Made by a program: the position numbers and the translations under genes. The notes under the pieces are model-generated. The model worked only from the letters and a program-made list of their open reading frames with translations. It searched no databases and was not told the DNA's origin. A DNA stretch of 64,000 bases from Achromobacter agilis (lineage in GTDB: Bacteria > Pseudomonadota > Gammaproteobacteria > Burkholderiales > Burkholderiaceae_B), in assembly GCF_900496965.1 (NCBI RefSeq), contig NZ_UFQB01000002.1:1-64000 (forward strand), written 5' to 3'. Of the stretch, positions 1 to 7,715 are shown piece by piece. The stretch's first letter is position 1. Each line of letters begins with the position of its first letter.

Positions 1-76
1 GTTCGGCCACCTTGGCCCCTGCCTCGGCCTCCTTCAGCACCCCGATGATCTGTTCTTCCGTAAATCGTTTCTTCAT
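1..76 (-). CDS. IS3-family transposase OrfA, N-terminal fragment (runs off window)
   Basis: The minus strand from 76 encodes MKKRFTEEQIIGVLKEAEAG and continues to the window edge. This is the typical beginning of the small OrfA protein of IS3-family elements, a helix-turn-helix DNA-binding protein that combines with OrfB by frameshifting to make the transposase. Only about 25 residues are visible. The start codon is ATG at 74-76, and the short stretch up to 136 would be the element's terminal region. The identification rests on recognising the N-terminal phrase. Confidence 0.75.
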   Translation of the reverse strand, partial: MKKRFTEEQIIGVLKEAEAGAKVAE

Positions 77-136
77 TGCCGTTCCTTTGTGAACGGACTC
101 TACATCGATTTCGTACTAACCACGGGGAGCAGGTCA
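1..136 (-). mobile_element. End of an IS3-family-like insertion sequence (partial)
   Basis: The segment holds the start of a transposase orfA on the minus strand and appears to end at 136. Read on the minus strand it begins TGACCTGCTCCCC, a TG-starting terminus of the kind IS3-family elements carry. Immediately beyond it (from 137) the sequence continues as the conserved body of a tyrosine recombinase, which suggests that the element is inserted in the 5' part of that gene. The other end lies outside the window, so the boundary is inferred from one side only and no target duplication can be checked. Confidence 0.6.
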
Positions 137-727
137 CCATGGAACAAGGGCAAACTCACCGGGCAAAAGCCACCTCTAAAGCTAGGAGAAATTTGGGCAA
201 TCCGAACGAGACTGAAGATGGCGTCGAACGTCCGGGAACTCGCAATGTTCAATCTCGCAATCGATAGCAAGCTTCGAGCGTGCGATCTCACGCGCTTGCG
301 GGTGCAGGACATACGTCACGGAAGCCAGGTGGCCGCGAGAGCCTCCGTCATGCAACAAAAGACCCAGCGTCCGGTTCAATTCGAGATAACGGAGCAAACC
401 CGTGAGAGCCTTGAAGCATGGATCGAGGCGCGAGGACTAAAGGCGGCGGATTTTCTGTTTCCGAGCCGCTTGCATACGTCACCGCATCTGTCGACGCGGC
501 AGTACGCCCGTATTGTGCATCGCTGGGTCGCATCGATTGGCCTCGACGATACCGCATATGGAACCCACACTATGCGCCGTACAAAAGCCTCGCTGATCTA
601 CCGCCGGACGAAGAATCTTCGGGCTGTACAGTTGCTGCTCGGGCATACGAAGCTGGAAAGCACAGTTCGCTATCTCGGCATCGAGGTCGACGATGCTCTT
701 GAGATGGCCGAGCAAACTGAGGTTTGA
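89..727 (+). CDS. Tyrosine recombinase/integrase with IS-derived N-terminus
   Basis: A 212-residue frame carries a complete tyrosine-recombinase catalytic set: R63 (KLRACDL), K91 (QQKTQRP), H160-x-x-R163 (THTMRRT), H186 (LLGHTK) and nucleophile Y195 (VRYLGI). It belongs to the short integrases of about 200 residues common on proteobacterial mobile elements, which cut and rejoin DNA through a phosphotyrosine. The conserved body begins at PWNKGKLTG, codon 17, exactly where the adjacent insertion sequence appears to end. The first 16 codons from the GTG at 89 therefore look IS-derived, and the native start has been lost. All catalytic residues lie downstream, so a protein could still be made from a fortuitous start, but expression is doubtful. 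No excisionase or relaxase gene is visible nearby. Confidence 0.75.
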   Translation: MNGLYIDFVLTTGSRSPWNKGKLTGQKPPLKLGEIWAIRTRLKMASNVRELAMFNLAIDSKLRACDLTRLRVQDIRHGSQVAARASVMQQKTQRPVQFEITEQTRESLEAWIEARGLKAADFLFPSRLHTSPHLSTRQYARIVHRWVASIGLDDTAYGTHTMRRTKASLIYRRTKNLRAVQLLLGHTKLESTVRYLGIEVDDALEMAEQTEV

Positions 728-920
728 CATATCCTGGCCGACGAGCGGTCGCTTGCCGGCCACAAACTGCCGGTTACACGCGCCGGCGTCGGCTCTGCTT
801 CGTAGCCGGCCGTTGTTTGTCGCAAGGCGAGAGCTCGTTCAGCGGCCAGCACGGACATCAATCTGAGCGGCCAACGACGCCAAGCTCTACCGAGCGGAGG
901 CGTCTCCCCGTTAACCCTTG

Positions 921-1787
921 TCAGCTTGCCGGATTTCTCGCCACGACGATCCACGCCGCCCCGTTGATCATCACCGCCCCCTCACCGGGGAGGCTCGCGA
1001 AGGCGGCGCGAACTGCGGCGCAGGCACGGGCGCGGATGTCGTCGGGTTGAGCGGCAAGCGCACGCGACAGCGGGCCAACCTCAAGCGTCATCCTCATTGC
1101 GTCATCGATCGCGGCGTCCCGCGTTTCGCCTTCGCCGAATGGGACGGCCGCGTCGCAGGGCGAGATAACGATTTCGGTGAAACCTGCCGCCGTCAGGATG
1201 CGTGCCACGTGCTCCCGGTCGCCGAACGAGAACGGGCCGGGCGCTTCGGGATCGGATAGCGCGCTCGGCGGGATGATGCCCTTGAGCGCGCCCATCGGCA
1301 GTCTCATCCAATCGTTCTCGGCCGCACCGCGCCAGCAGACGAATGCGACCCGGCCGCCCGGCCGGAGCGCACTTCGCATGTGGGTGAACGCCGCTGTCGG
1401 ATCATCAAAGAACATCACGCCGAAACGCGAGAACAGAATGTCGAACGCGCCTTCGGGCAGCTCTGCGTTGCTGGCGTCGGCCACCTGAAACCGCGCCGGC
1501 GTATTGGCGTGGCACGCAAGCGCGCGCGCTCGATCGATCAGCAGTTCGGATATGTCCACGCCCAGCACTCGTCCCCCCGCGCCGACGCGAGCGGCCAGCG
1601 CCAGACTTGACGCACCCGCGCCGCAGCCGATGTCCAGCACGCGCTCACCCGTCGCGAGCGCAGCGGCTTCTATCGCGGCCTGGCCGAACACCGCCACCAT
1701 AGCGTCGAGCCGGGCCTGATTGACGACCCAGCGCTCCCCGCCTTGGCCATTCCAGTCGCCGACCTGATCGGCATTTTGCTCTGCCAT
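921..1787 (-). CDS. Class I SAM-dependent methyltransferase
   Basis: The 288-residue protein has SAM-binding motif I, VLDIGCGAG, at residues 50-58 and an acidic ribose-binding position in GVDIS near residue 78. A UbiE-like Rossmann fold follows. Small-molecule methylation from S-adenosylmethionine is the expected activity; nothing seen identifies the acceptor. The ATG at 1787 is preceded by a GAGGA ribosome-binding site at suitable spacing on the minus strand. It stands apart from its neighbours, with about 190 bp to the recombinase and 260 bp to the flavoprotein gene. Its position beside an integrase and an insertion sequence makes it a likely accessory gene. Confidence 0.85.
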   Translation of the reverse strand: MAEQNADQVGDWNGQGGERWVVNQARLDAMVAVFGQAAIEAAALATGERVLDIGCGAGASSLALAARVGAGGRVLGVDISELLIDRARALACHANTPARFQVADASNAELPEGAFDILFSRFGVMFFDDPTAAFTHMRSALRPGGRVAFVCWRGAAENDWMRLPMGALKGIIPPSALSDPEAPGPFSFGDREHVARILTAAGFTEIVISPCDAAVPFGEGETRDAAIDDAMRMTLEVGPLSRALAAQPDDIRARACAAVRAAFASLPGEGAVMINGAAWIVVARNPAS

Positions 1788-2049
1788 GACATATCCTCGT
1801 TCTGATGGTTTTAACTAAGCTGCCGGCCACCTTCCGTAGCCCAACATGTCAGGGGCCAGCACCCCTGCCCCGCACGCCTCCTGACCTGTGCGAACCGTGC
1901 CCCGGGAGCAGCAGCTGGTTGCGGATCCGTGGAAGGAGGACAATGGGAAAATCGTTGGTCGCAGCGCTCCCAGATAGACGAAGGGCGGGAGGGAAGCGCA
2001 CACCCGCACTGCCCGAGTTGACGGCCATCGTCATCTCCAATCTATGCTC

Positions 2050-2943
2050 TTAAACCAGCATCGACTGCTGAACGAAGATACCCGCCATCGCTCCTTGCCA
2101 TGCCGCCGTAGTAACCGAGGGGATGCCGGGGTTGGCAAGGTCACCAGCGGCGTAGATGCCCGGCATGCTGGTTTCACGGCGCTCGTCGGTCTTAAGCGCG
2201 ATGCCGGTTGGCGTATTGACCGTGGTAAGGCCCAGTTCGTCGTGCAGGTTTACGGACGGCTTGTTGCGCGGATGCGCGAACAGGATGTCGACCGCGACAT
2301 CGGGGCCGATATCGAGCTTGATGGTGGCACCATGGCTCCCGTGGCGTGCGATTTCGGTGATCCGGCCATCAACGAGAGGGACCTTCCGGCCCGCCAGATC
2401 GGCCCGTATGTCGGCAGTGATGTCGTGACCGTTGCCGAAGACGGTCAACCTGTCAGTCCAATCGTGAAACAGCCTGACCTGATTCATCGACTGCGGGCCG
2501 GACCAGACGAGGCCCCAATGCTGGTCAGCAACTTCGAAGCCGTCGCAATAGGGGCATGGGATGACGGATGAGCCCCAGTTCTCGGCAAAGCCCGGAACAT
2601 CAGGCATCTGATCGACGACACCATAGCTCAGGATTACGCGGCGAGCCCTCAACCTTTCGTGATCGTCAGTGATGACGCGGAAATCGTCGACGGCGCCAGA
2701 CACGCTCTCGGCCCGCGCAGTGACCAGGCTGATCGTTGGATAGCGCGCCAGTTGTCGCCGCGCTTCGACTAGGATGTCAAGCGGCGGCTTGTGGTCGTGG
2801 CCGAGCATGCCATGCGAGTGGCCGGCAAAGCGGTTGCGCGGCCGACCGGTATCGAGAACGGTGACCGTGCGGCGGGCCCGGCCGAGTTGCAGCGCGGCGG
2901 CGAGGCCGGCAAAGCTGCCTCCGATGATGATGACGTCTTTCAT
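2050..2943 (-). CDS. Thioredoxin-reductase-like FAD-dependent oxidoreductase
   Basis: The 297-residue flavoprotein begins with an FAD dinucleotide motif (IIIGGSFAGLAAAL, residues 5-18), has a redox-active CPYC at 130-133, and ends with the second FAD signature IYAAGD near residue 268. This order is that of low-molecular-weight thioredoxin reductases. The place where a GxGxxA NADPH-binding motif is expected, just after the CPYC, reads LVWSGPQSMN instead, so the electron donor may not be NADPH in the usual way. The ATG at 2943 follows a GGAG ribosome-binding site. The gene is divergent from a TetR-family gene, and the palindrome between them implies TetR control. The true substrate is unknown. 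Confidence 0.85.
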   Translation of the reverse strand: MKDVIIIGGSFAGLAAALQLGRARRTVTVLDTGRPRNRFAGHSHGMLGHDHKPPLDILVEARRQLARYPTISLVTARAESVSGAVDDFRVITDDHERLRARRVILSYGVVDQMPDVPGFAENWGSSVIPCPYCDGFEVADQHWGLVWSGPQSMNQVRLFHDWTDRLTVFGNGHDITADIRADLAGRKVPLVDGRITEIARHGSHGATIKLDIGPDVAVDILFAHPRNKPSVNLHDELGLTTVNTPTGIALKTDERRETSMPGIYAAGDLANPGIPSVTTAAWQGAMAGIFVQQSMLV

Positions 2944-3137
2944 GATGATGGACTCCGTGTTGTGGATGGAGGGTTGGGCTGGGCGTGGTGTGCAGCATCG
3001 TCCCGCGATACGCGTTTGATACGGTCAGCGAGCAAGGCTTCGCCATTGGCAAGAGAGTTGCCCAAGGCGGTATTGACCCGCCCGACAATGCCGCCGATAA
3101 CGGTGAGCGCCCGAGCAAAGCCTGCCCGCGTCTTGCA

Positions 3138-3165
3138 AATTGCGATACTTGATGGTATCGTAATT
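3138..3165. promoter_or_regulatory. Palindromic operator between flavoprotein and TetR genes
   Basis: The core is a perfect inverted repeat CGATAC-TTGATG-GTATCG (3143-3160). Outside one mismatched pair, four further pairs match on each side (AAAT/ATTT type), giving a 28-bp near-palindrome. It lies 36 bp before the GTG of the TetR gene and about 200 bp from the divergent flavoprotein start, the normal place for a TetR autorepression site. Confidence 0.6.
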
Positions 3166-3200
3166 GGAGAATTTGAATACTGTCAAGTACTGGAATTGTC

Positions 3201-3833
3201 GTGACCGAAAACAGCCAGGGCCGGCGCGGCCGGCCCGCCAACGCGGCGCTTCGCCAAACGATCGTCGACGCCGCCGGCGAACTCTTTGTGGAATTGGGAT
3301 TTCAAGCGACGACCATGGACAAGGTCGCGCAGAGGGCGCAGATATCCAAACTCAGCATCTATCGGCACTTCGAGAACAAAGAGGCGCTGTTCAGCGCGGC
3401 CATGGTGGCTCACTGCCATCAATTTGCACCCCTGGCCCTTTCTGACAGTGTCGGCGGTTCGGCCGAAGATCAGCTGATGGCGGTGGGATCATCCCTGCTT
3501 CACACGCTGTTAAGCCCGGACGTCCGTAGTGTCGAAGCCATGGTTTTGGCCGACAAGACGAATCAAAAGTCGTTAAGCAAGCTCCATTACGAAGCCGGGC
3601 CCGCCCATGTCATCGCCCAAGTCGAGGCCGTGCTGCATAAGTTGCACGCGAAAGCGATTCTGAACGTACCCGATGCTCGCCAATCCGCCCGCTTGTTTGC
3701 CGCGCTTTTCAAAGGATCAGATCTTCTACTTATCGCACGCTTCGATGAGGCGAGAGCAGAGGATGACAACGAAATCGAATCCTATTGCCGTTCGGCCGTC
3801 GCCATGTTCATCGCTGCGCACGATAGCATCTAG
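3201..3833 (+). CDS. TetR/AcrR-family transcriptional regulator
   Basis: This 210-residue repressor-type protein has an N-terminal helix-turn-helix at about residues 15-60, including the TetR signature LSIYRHFENKEALF. The variable C-terminal half would be the ligand-binding and dimer domain. The start is a GTG at 3201 with GGAA a few bases upstream. A strong palindrome lies just upstream, and a divergent flavoprotein gene is its most likely target. The inducer cannot be read from the sequence. The arginine-rich leader (QGRRGRPAN) is common in the AcrR subgroup. Confidence 0.92.
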   Translation: MTENSQGRRGRPANAALRQTIVDAAGELFVELGFQATTMDKVAQRAQISKLSIYRHFENKEALFSAAMVAHCHQFAPLALSDSVGGSAEDQLMAVGSSLLHTLLSPDVRSVEAMVLADKTNQKSLSKLHYEAGPAHVIAQVEAVLHKLHAKAILNVPDARQSARLFAALFKGSDLLLIARFDEARAEDDNEIESYCRSAVAMFIAAHDSI

Positions 3834-4073
3834 AAGTGCGCTATCGCGGCTTGATGAAGAGCCCGCAGAGTTGCATACCCTGTTCGCTCTAATCAATCTG
3901 TGGATGATGCGCGCACGCCGATGGGCGAGGCCACTGCACGCGCGCAAAAGCCGCCTCACCAGCGCACGGTTCTAAGCGCCCGCAGAGGCCGGTGACTGGT
4001 ATCCCTGGCGACGGCGGGGAATGACCGTTCCACTCCGATACCTGCCCGTCGAACAGAGACTGCTCGACCGGCT

Positions 4074-4135
4074 GCAATGGGTCGAAAATGGTCGTTCTCG
4101 TTTGTCTGCTGTCGACCCATTGCTGACTTCAGCAA
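4074..4135. other. Structured intergenic element within the 3834-4262 gap
   Basis: The 429-bp gap after the TetR gene holds no convincing gene. Inside it, GCAATGGGTCGA (4074-4085) pairs perfectly with TCGACCCATTGC (4112-4123), and TTGCTGA-CT-TCAGCAA (4120-4135) forms a second perfect stem overlapping the first by four bases. The two hairpins would be mutually exclusive in RNA. The minus-strand translation contains phrases (KSAMGRQQTNENDHF) that I recall from short hypothetical proteins in many proteobacteria. This suggests a dispersed structured repeat rather than a protein gene; that recollection is unverified. Confidence 0.4.
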
Positions 4136-4262
4136 AGCAGATCTCGATGCCGAGAAACGGACAGTCGACATATCAGAGGGATAATTACGACTTCCACCAC
4201 CGAGAAAGCATGCGGCCTTGAAGGCCGGTTAGACTCGTTGTGCCTCGACCGGAAGATGCTCC

Positions 4263-5255
4263 ATGAACCAGTTCTTTGCTGACCAGATTGACCAACTTGA
4301 CCTAGCTGTCGATCAGCTAGCGGTTCGAGACAGGAACTTCGATCGGTTTGCTCTGATGCTCGTCGACAACGTCGTGGAGTTGGTTCTTCATCAGCACGCG
4401 AAGGACAAGGTCATGATGAGCCAATCTTTCGCAGCGAACAAGAAGTCCAAGCCGGAATGGAAGACAGCGGTTGCCGCAATCGGTCAAGGCTTCGATGCCA
4501 AAGTGCGCTACGCGCGTGAGATGGCGATGGTCTCTGCGGCAACAGCGGACAGCATCCAGTACCTACATTCGTTCAGGAACTCTGCCTACCATCAGGGAAG
4601 TCGTCACGAGAACATTTTGCACTCGCTCGCGGTGTTTTACTTCCGAGTGGCGTGCACTGTGCTTGGTGCCTATAAGCCTGTTTTCTACAGCCTATCCTCA
4701 GGCGACAAGATATCGCATCGTGCAGTGAAGTACCTCGGTAAGCCAGACCTGTTCGATCAGAAAGATGCTTTTGTCAGGGCATCCAGCCGACTCACAGAGG
4801 TGGCTGAGGGGCTTGGTGATAAGCTTATAGACGATCTTCAGGCCGATATGCTCTCGACGATTAATCAGATCGACGATTGGCTCGGCTACGTCTCGGAGAA
4901 TGACCCCAACCGGCCGAGCAGGGATGACGCGGTTCGACACTGCCAAGCGTGGCCGTTCGCATGGACTGACGAGGCAAAGGCCTTCGCGCAAGCTAACGGA
5001 TGCAAGGCCTCGAACATGGGTGAGTACGTAGAATGGCTAGGGGATCATTACAACTGGCAGATCAAGACCGACCCGGTTGTCAGTTGGAAAAAGCGGCACC
5101 GCTCGTTGCAGAAAGAAAAGGACTCGGACGCGGCACTCAAGAAGTACTGCGACTTCATGAAGCAGACGGAAACGTTTCGCGAGGCGCTGAACGGAAGCGT
5201 CCTACAACTTGACGGCTACATTCAAGAGCAGATCGATCGCGCACGGGGAAAGTAA
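4263..5255 (+). CDS. Uncharacterised protein with HEPN-like RX4H motif
   Basis: I do not recognise this 330-residue protein by family name. It is soluble and mostly helical in character. Residues 105-110 read R-N-S-A-Y-H within a helical context (LHSFRNSAYHQG), which matches the RX4-6H signature of HEPN domains, found in many toxin and antiviral ribonucleases and also in inactive scaffolds. The C-terminal half is rich in Trp, Lys and Gln with no known motif. The ATG at 4263 has GGAAG about 10 bases upstream. It lies between a structured repeat and a nuclease-like gene in an island-like stretch. A defence or toxin role is an inference from motif and location only, because short RX4H matches can occur by chance. 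Confidence 0.55.
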   Translation: MNQFFADQIDQLDLAVDQLAVRDRNFDRFALMLVDNVVELVLHQHAKDKVMMSQSFAANKKSKPEWKTAVAAIGQGFDAKVRYAREMAMVSAATADSIQYLHSFRNSAYHQGSRHENILHSLAVFYFRVACTVLGAYKPVFYSLSSGDKISHRAVKYLGKPDLFDQKDAFVRASSRLTEVAEGLGDKLIDDLQADMLSTINQIDDWLGYVSENDPNRPSRDDAVRHCQAWPFAWTDEAKAFAQANGCKASNMGEYVEWLGDHYNWQIKTDPVVSWKKRHRSLQKEKDSDAALKKYCDFMKQTETFREALNGSVLQLDGYIQEQIDRARGK

Positions 5256-5573
5256 CAGCGCGCATCACATCGACCTCGCCACGGCTGCGATCTGCGAGCC
5301 TCTCTCTTCATTGGATGACTTGGGCTGTCGTCTGGCACCTAGCTAGCCTACTCGGAAGCGGCCACGGGAAAGTGTCTGCTCATGGCCTGGAGCTGTCGGC
5401 GATGGTTGCTCGCTACACCGACGCGGCGTGGAAACGACGCTGACCTATGTTTAAAGGGGCGACATCAGGGTTAAAATTTACGCCCGTGACGATTGAAAAT
5501 AACCGAATATCTATCGATTCTGGTCGTTCGGTTGCCACCGGTCATCACGGGTAATTATATCGGAGGCATCGAC
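5256..5573. other. Intergenic stretch without recognisable feature
   Basis: These 318 bp separate the RX4H protein from the nuclease-like gene. Composition shifts from moderately GC-rich to AT-rich after about 5450. No gene and no convincing inverted repeat was found. AT-rich segments (TTAAAATTTA near 5471, TTGAAAATAA near 5493) could hold a promoter for the next gene, but no good -35/-10 pair stands out. Confidence 0.4.
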
Positions 5574-6293
5574 ATGAGCGTAGACAGAGATTTAAAGGTA
5601 ATACTCGACCAAATCGTGCATGTCGACCCTCTGGCTGAGAATATCGATGATCTCCCCGCGAGTATGTTTTTGGCACACAATGGGAATTCATTACAACGCG
5701 CAGACTATTTTCTGATGCAGCGAAGTATTATCGTTGAGGTCAAATCGTTATCTGGTAATCGAGGCTCGCAGCTCAATGAGTGGCTGAACAGTAAAGCGGA
5801 GTCCGACCCTTGGTTGAGAAAATTCTGGTTTGGAACTGTTGATGTCGAGCAAATATTTTGTCGGCATCCTGATGGCGAGCGGTTAAAGCGAGAATCCCTA
5901 GATTTCTTCTATCGAAGCGTGATTGGTAACTGTATAAACTCTGCTCGCCCGCAACTGCGAAGCATGAAAAATCTTTTTTTGCTTCCGAGCGCATCGTGCG
6001 GCGTTATTATAATTAATGCGAGAGATCTATCGATAGAAATTTCGGACCTTACGATTGCGATAAGAGAGAATCTGGGAAAGAGGGAATTAAATGGCGACCG
6101 TACTTGCCAGCCGATCGATTTCGTATTAATCATTTCTGAGACAGAGCTCGACATTCAAAATCGCGTCAGCCATTGGAACCTTATAGTTCATCCGGATGCG
6201 AAAGAAATTGAACTCATTCAGTGGTACTTTAAAAACGATCTCTTTTTGCGTTGGGCTTCACATCGAGGTCTCCCTACCGTCTTTAAGGAATGA
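5574..6293 (+). CDS. Uncharacterised protein with PD-(D/E)xK nuclease-like motif
   Basis: The best start is the ATG at 5574, preceded by a strong GGAGG at 5562-5566; an upstream in-frame start at 5493 has no such site. The 239-residue product contains D44-x10-E55-V-K57 (RADYFLMQR then IIVEVKSL), the acidic residue and ExK arrangement of the PD-(D/E)xK nuclease fold. This fold includes restriction enzymes and repair nucleases, but also inactive relatives. The rest shows no motif I can name. The gene is visibly AT-richer than its surroundings, with codon use unlike the flanking genes, a sign of recent acquisition. With its neighbour it may form an accessory locus; the function is not established. 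Confidence 0.6.
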   Translation: MSVDRDLKVILDQIVHVDPLAENIDDLPASMFLAHNGNSLQRADYFLMQRSIIVEVKSLSGNRGSQLNEWLNSKAESDPWLRKFWFGTVDVEQIFCRHPDGERLKRESLDFFYRSVIGNCINSARPQLRSMKNLFLLPSASCGVIIINARDLSIEISDLTIAIRENLGKRELNGDRTCQPIDFVLIISETELDIQNRVSHWNLIVHPDAKEIELIQWYFKNDLFLRWASHRGLPTVFKE

Positions 6294-6398
6294 TTAGCTA
6301 CGCGCTCTCAAGAACTGTTGAACCGGCGAACTCGGGATTACACATCGATGAAGTAACATCGCCCAACCCCAACAGCCCATGAATTCCATTCATCACCC

Positions 6399-7289
6399 AT
6401 GCTCGACCGCATCCATCTATCCATCGTGCAAGAGGTCGAAAAACAAGGCTCCCTGACCGCAGCCGCAGGCGTCCTTCACGTGACCCAATCGGCCCTAAGC
6501 CACAGCATGAAGAAGTTGGAGCAGCAGTTGGGCACCGACATCTGGCTGCGTGAAGGCCGCAGCCTGAGGCTGACGCAAGCCGGTCAATACTTGTTGGCAG
6601 TGGCCAACCGGGTGTTGCCGCAGCTGAACCTGGCCGAGGAGCGCCTGCGTCAGTTCGCCCAGGGAGAGCGCGGATCGCTGCGTATCGGCATGGAGTGCCA
6701 TCCCTGCTATCAGTGGTTGCTGAAGATCGTTTCCCCGTATCTGGCGGCCTGGCCGGATGTGGACGTGGATGTGAAGCAGAAATTCCAGTTCGGGGGCATC
6801 GGGGCGCTGTTCGGCTACGAAATCGATCTGCTGGTCACGCCTGATCCGCTGAATAAGCCCGGGCTGGTGTTCGAGCCTGTGTTCGACTATGAACAGGTGC
6901 TGGTCGTCGCGGGCAACCACCCGCTTGCCAAGGAGGAGTACGTCACTCCCAAGCAGCTTGGCAAGGAAGTGCTGGTGGCCTATCCGGTGCCGATGGACAG
7001 GCTGGACATTTACAGCATGTTCCTGACGCCAGCGGGCATTACGCCGAAGCGCCACAAGGCGATCGAGACGACGGACATCATGCTGCAGATGGTCGCCAGC
7101 GGCCGCGGTGTGGCAGCGTTGCCGCGCTGGCTGGTGCTGGAGTACGCGGACACGATGAATGTGGTGCCCGTCCGGCTGGGCAAGAAAGGCATTGCCAAGC
7201 ACATCTATCTGGGTGCTCGCGAGGCGGACGTGGATATCGATTACCTGCGTGCATTTATCGCACAGGCAAAAAGGCCAGCCGCAGCCTGA
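6399..7289 (+). CDS. LysR-family regulator, MetR-like
   Basis: The 296-residue protein has the LysR winged helix-turn-helix at about residues 18-37 (SLTAAAGVLHVTQSALSHSM) and a C-terminal effector domain from about residue 90. The N-terminus and domain spacing resemble MetR, the homocysteine-responsive activator of methionine synthesis genes. It precedes the mesX-mesD-flavin reductase genes in the same direction, separated by 426 bp that contain an inverted repeat and a -10-like box. Control of that operon in response to methionine or homocysteine status is therefore the natural inference. The ATG at 6399 is the only sensible start. Confidence 0.88.
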   Translation: MLDRIHLSIVQEVEKQGSLTAAAGVLHVTQSALSHSMKKLEQQLGTDIWLREGRSLRLTQAGQYLLAVANRVLPQLNLAEERLRQFAQGERGSLRIGMECHPCYQWLLKIVSPYLAAWPDVDVDVKQKFQFGGIGALFGYEIDLLVTPDPLNKPGLVFEPVFDYEQVLVVAGNHPLAKEEYVTPKQLGKEVLVAYPVPMDRLDIYSMFLTPAGITPKRHKAIETTDIMLQMVASGRGVAALPRWLVLEYADTMNVVPVRLGKKGIAKHIYLGAREADVDIDYLRAFIAQAKRPAAA

Positions 7290-7552
7290 TTCTTCGCGGG
7301 CACGTCTGCTCGCTACGCGGGGTCAACCGCCATCTAACCCGTACTCGGCCAAGATCCCGGTCGCGCAATGATTGCGCCGCCGGGCTTTCTGCTAGGCCGA
7401 GCGTCGGCACAGCCAGCAAACAATCCCCTTCCCCTGAGAAAGACGCTGCCGGACTTGAGAGCGTTGGGCTGCGGCCGACCGCGTGGCCGAGGCAAGGCCA
7501 AATCTGCGAGCAGATCGGCATGCCCTCCCGCACATGAGCACAGCTAATGGTT

Positions 7553-7598
7553 CCATGAGATCAATTCACTTTTATTCATGGATGACCCCACCTATACT
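7553..7598 (+). promoter_or_regulatory. Candidate LysR/MetR operator and promoter for mesX
   Basis: The 426-bp gap 7290-7715 has no gene. In it, CCATGA (7553-7558) and TCATGG (7576-7581) form a perfect inverted repeat with a 17-bp spacer. Inside it sits TGA-N7-TCA (7556-7568), similar to the TGAA-N5-TTCA MetR consensus known from enterobacteria. A -10-like TATACT follows at 7593-7598 with a poor -35 overlapping the repeat, as expected for an activator-dependent promoter. Confidence 0.45.
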
Positions 7599-7715
7599 TC
7601 GGCCCCTACGCCGTCGATATGAAGACTGCCAAACAAAAACCAGAAGAATTTGAGCAGCGCTGAAAAGCGATAAATGGACGCGGGTTTATCTCAGGAATCA
7701 GGGCAGCAAAGCAAT

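Noticed and set aside
5440..5520. Possible relic of an IS21-type end (AAATTTACGCCC and GATTGAAAATAA)
   Set aside because: The resemblance is short and one-sided, and no transposase remnant was found.
7290..7552. 92-residue minus-strand frame after the LysR gene
   Set aside because: It overlaps the LysR 3' end, has no ribosome-binding site and no recognisable motif.
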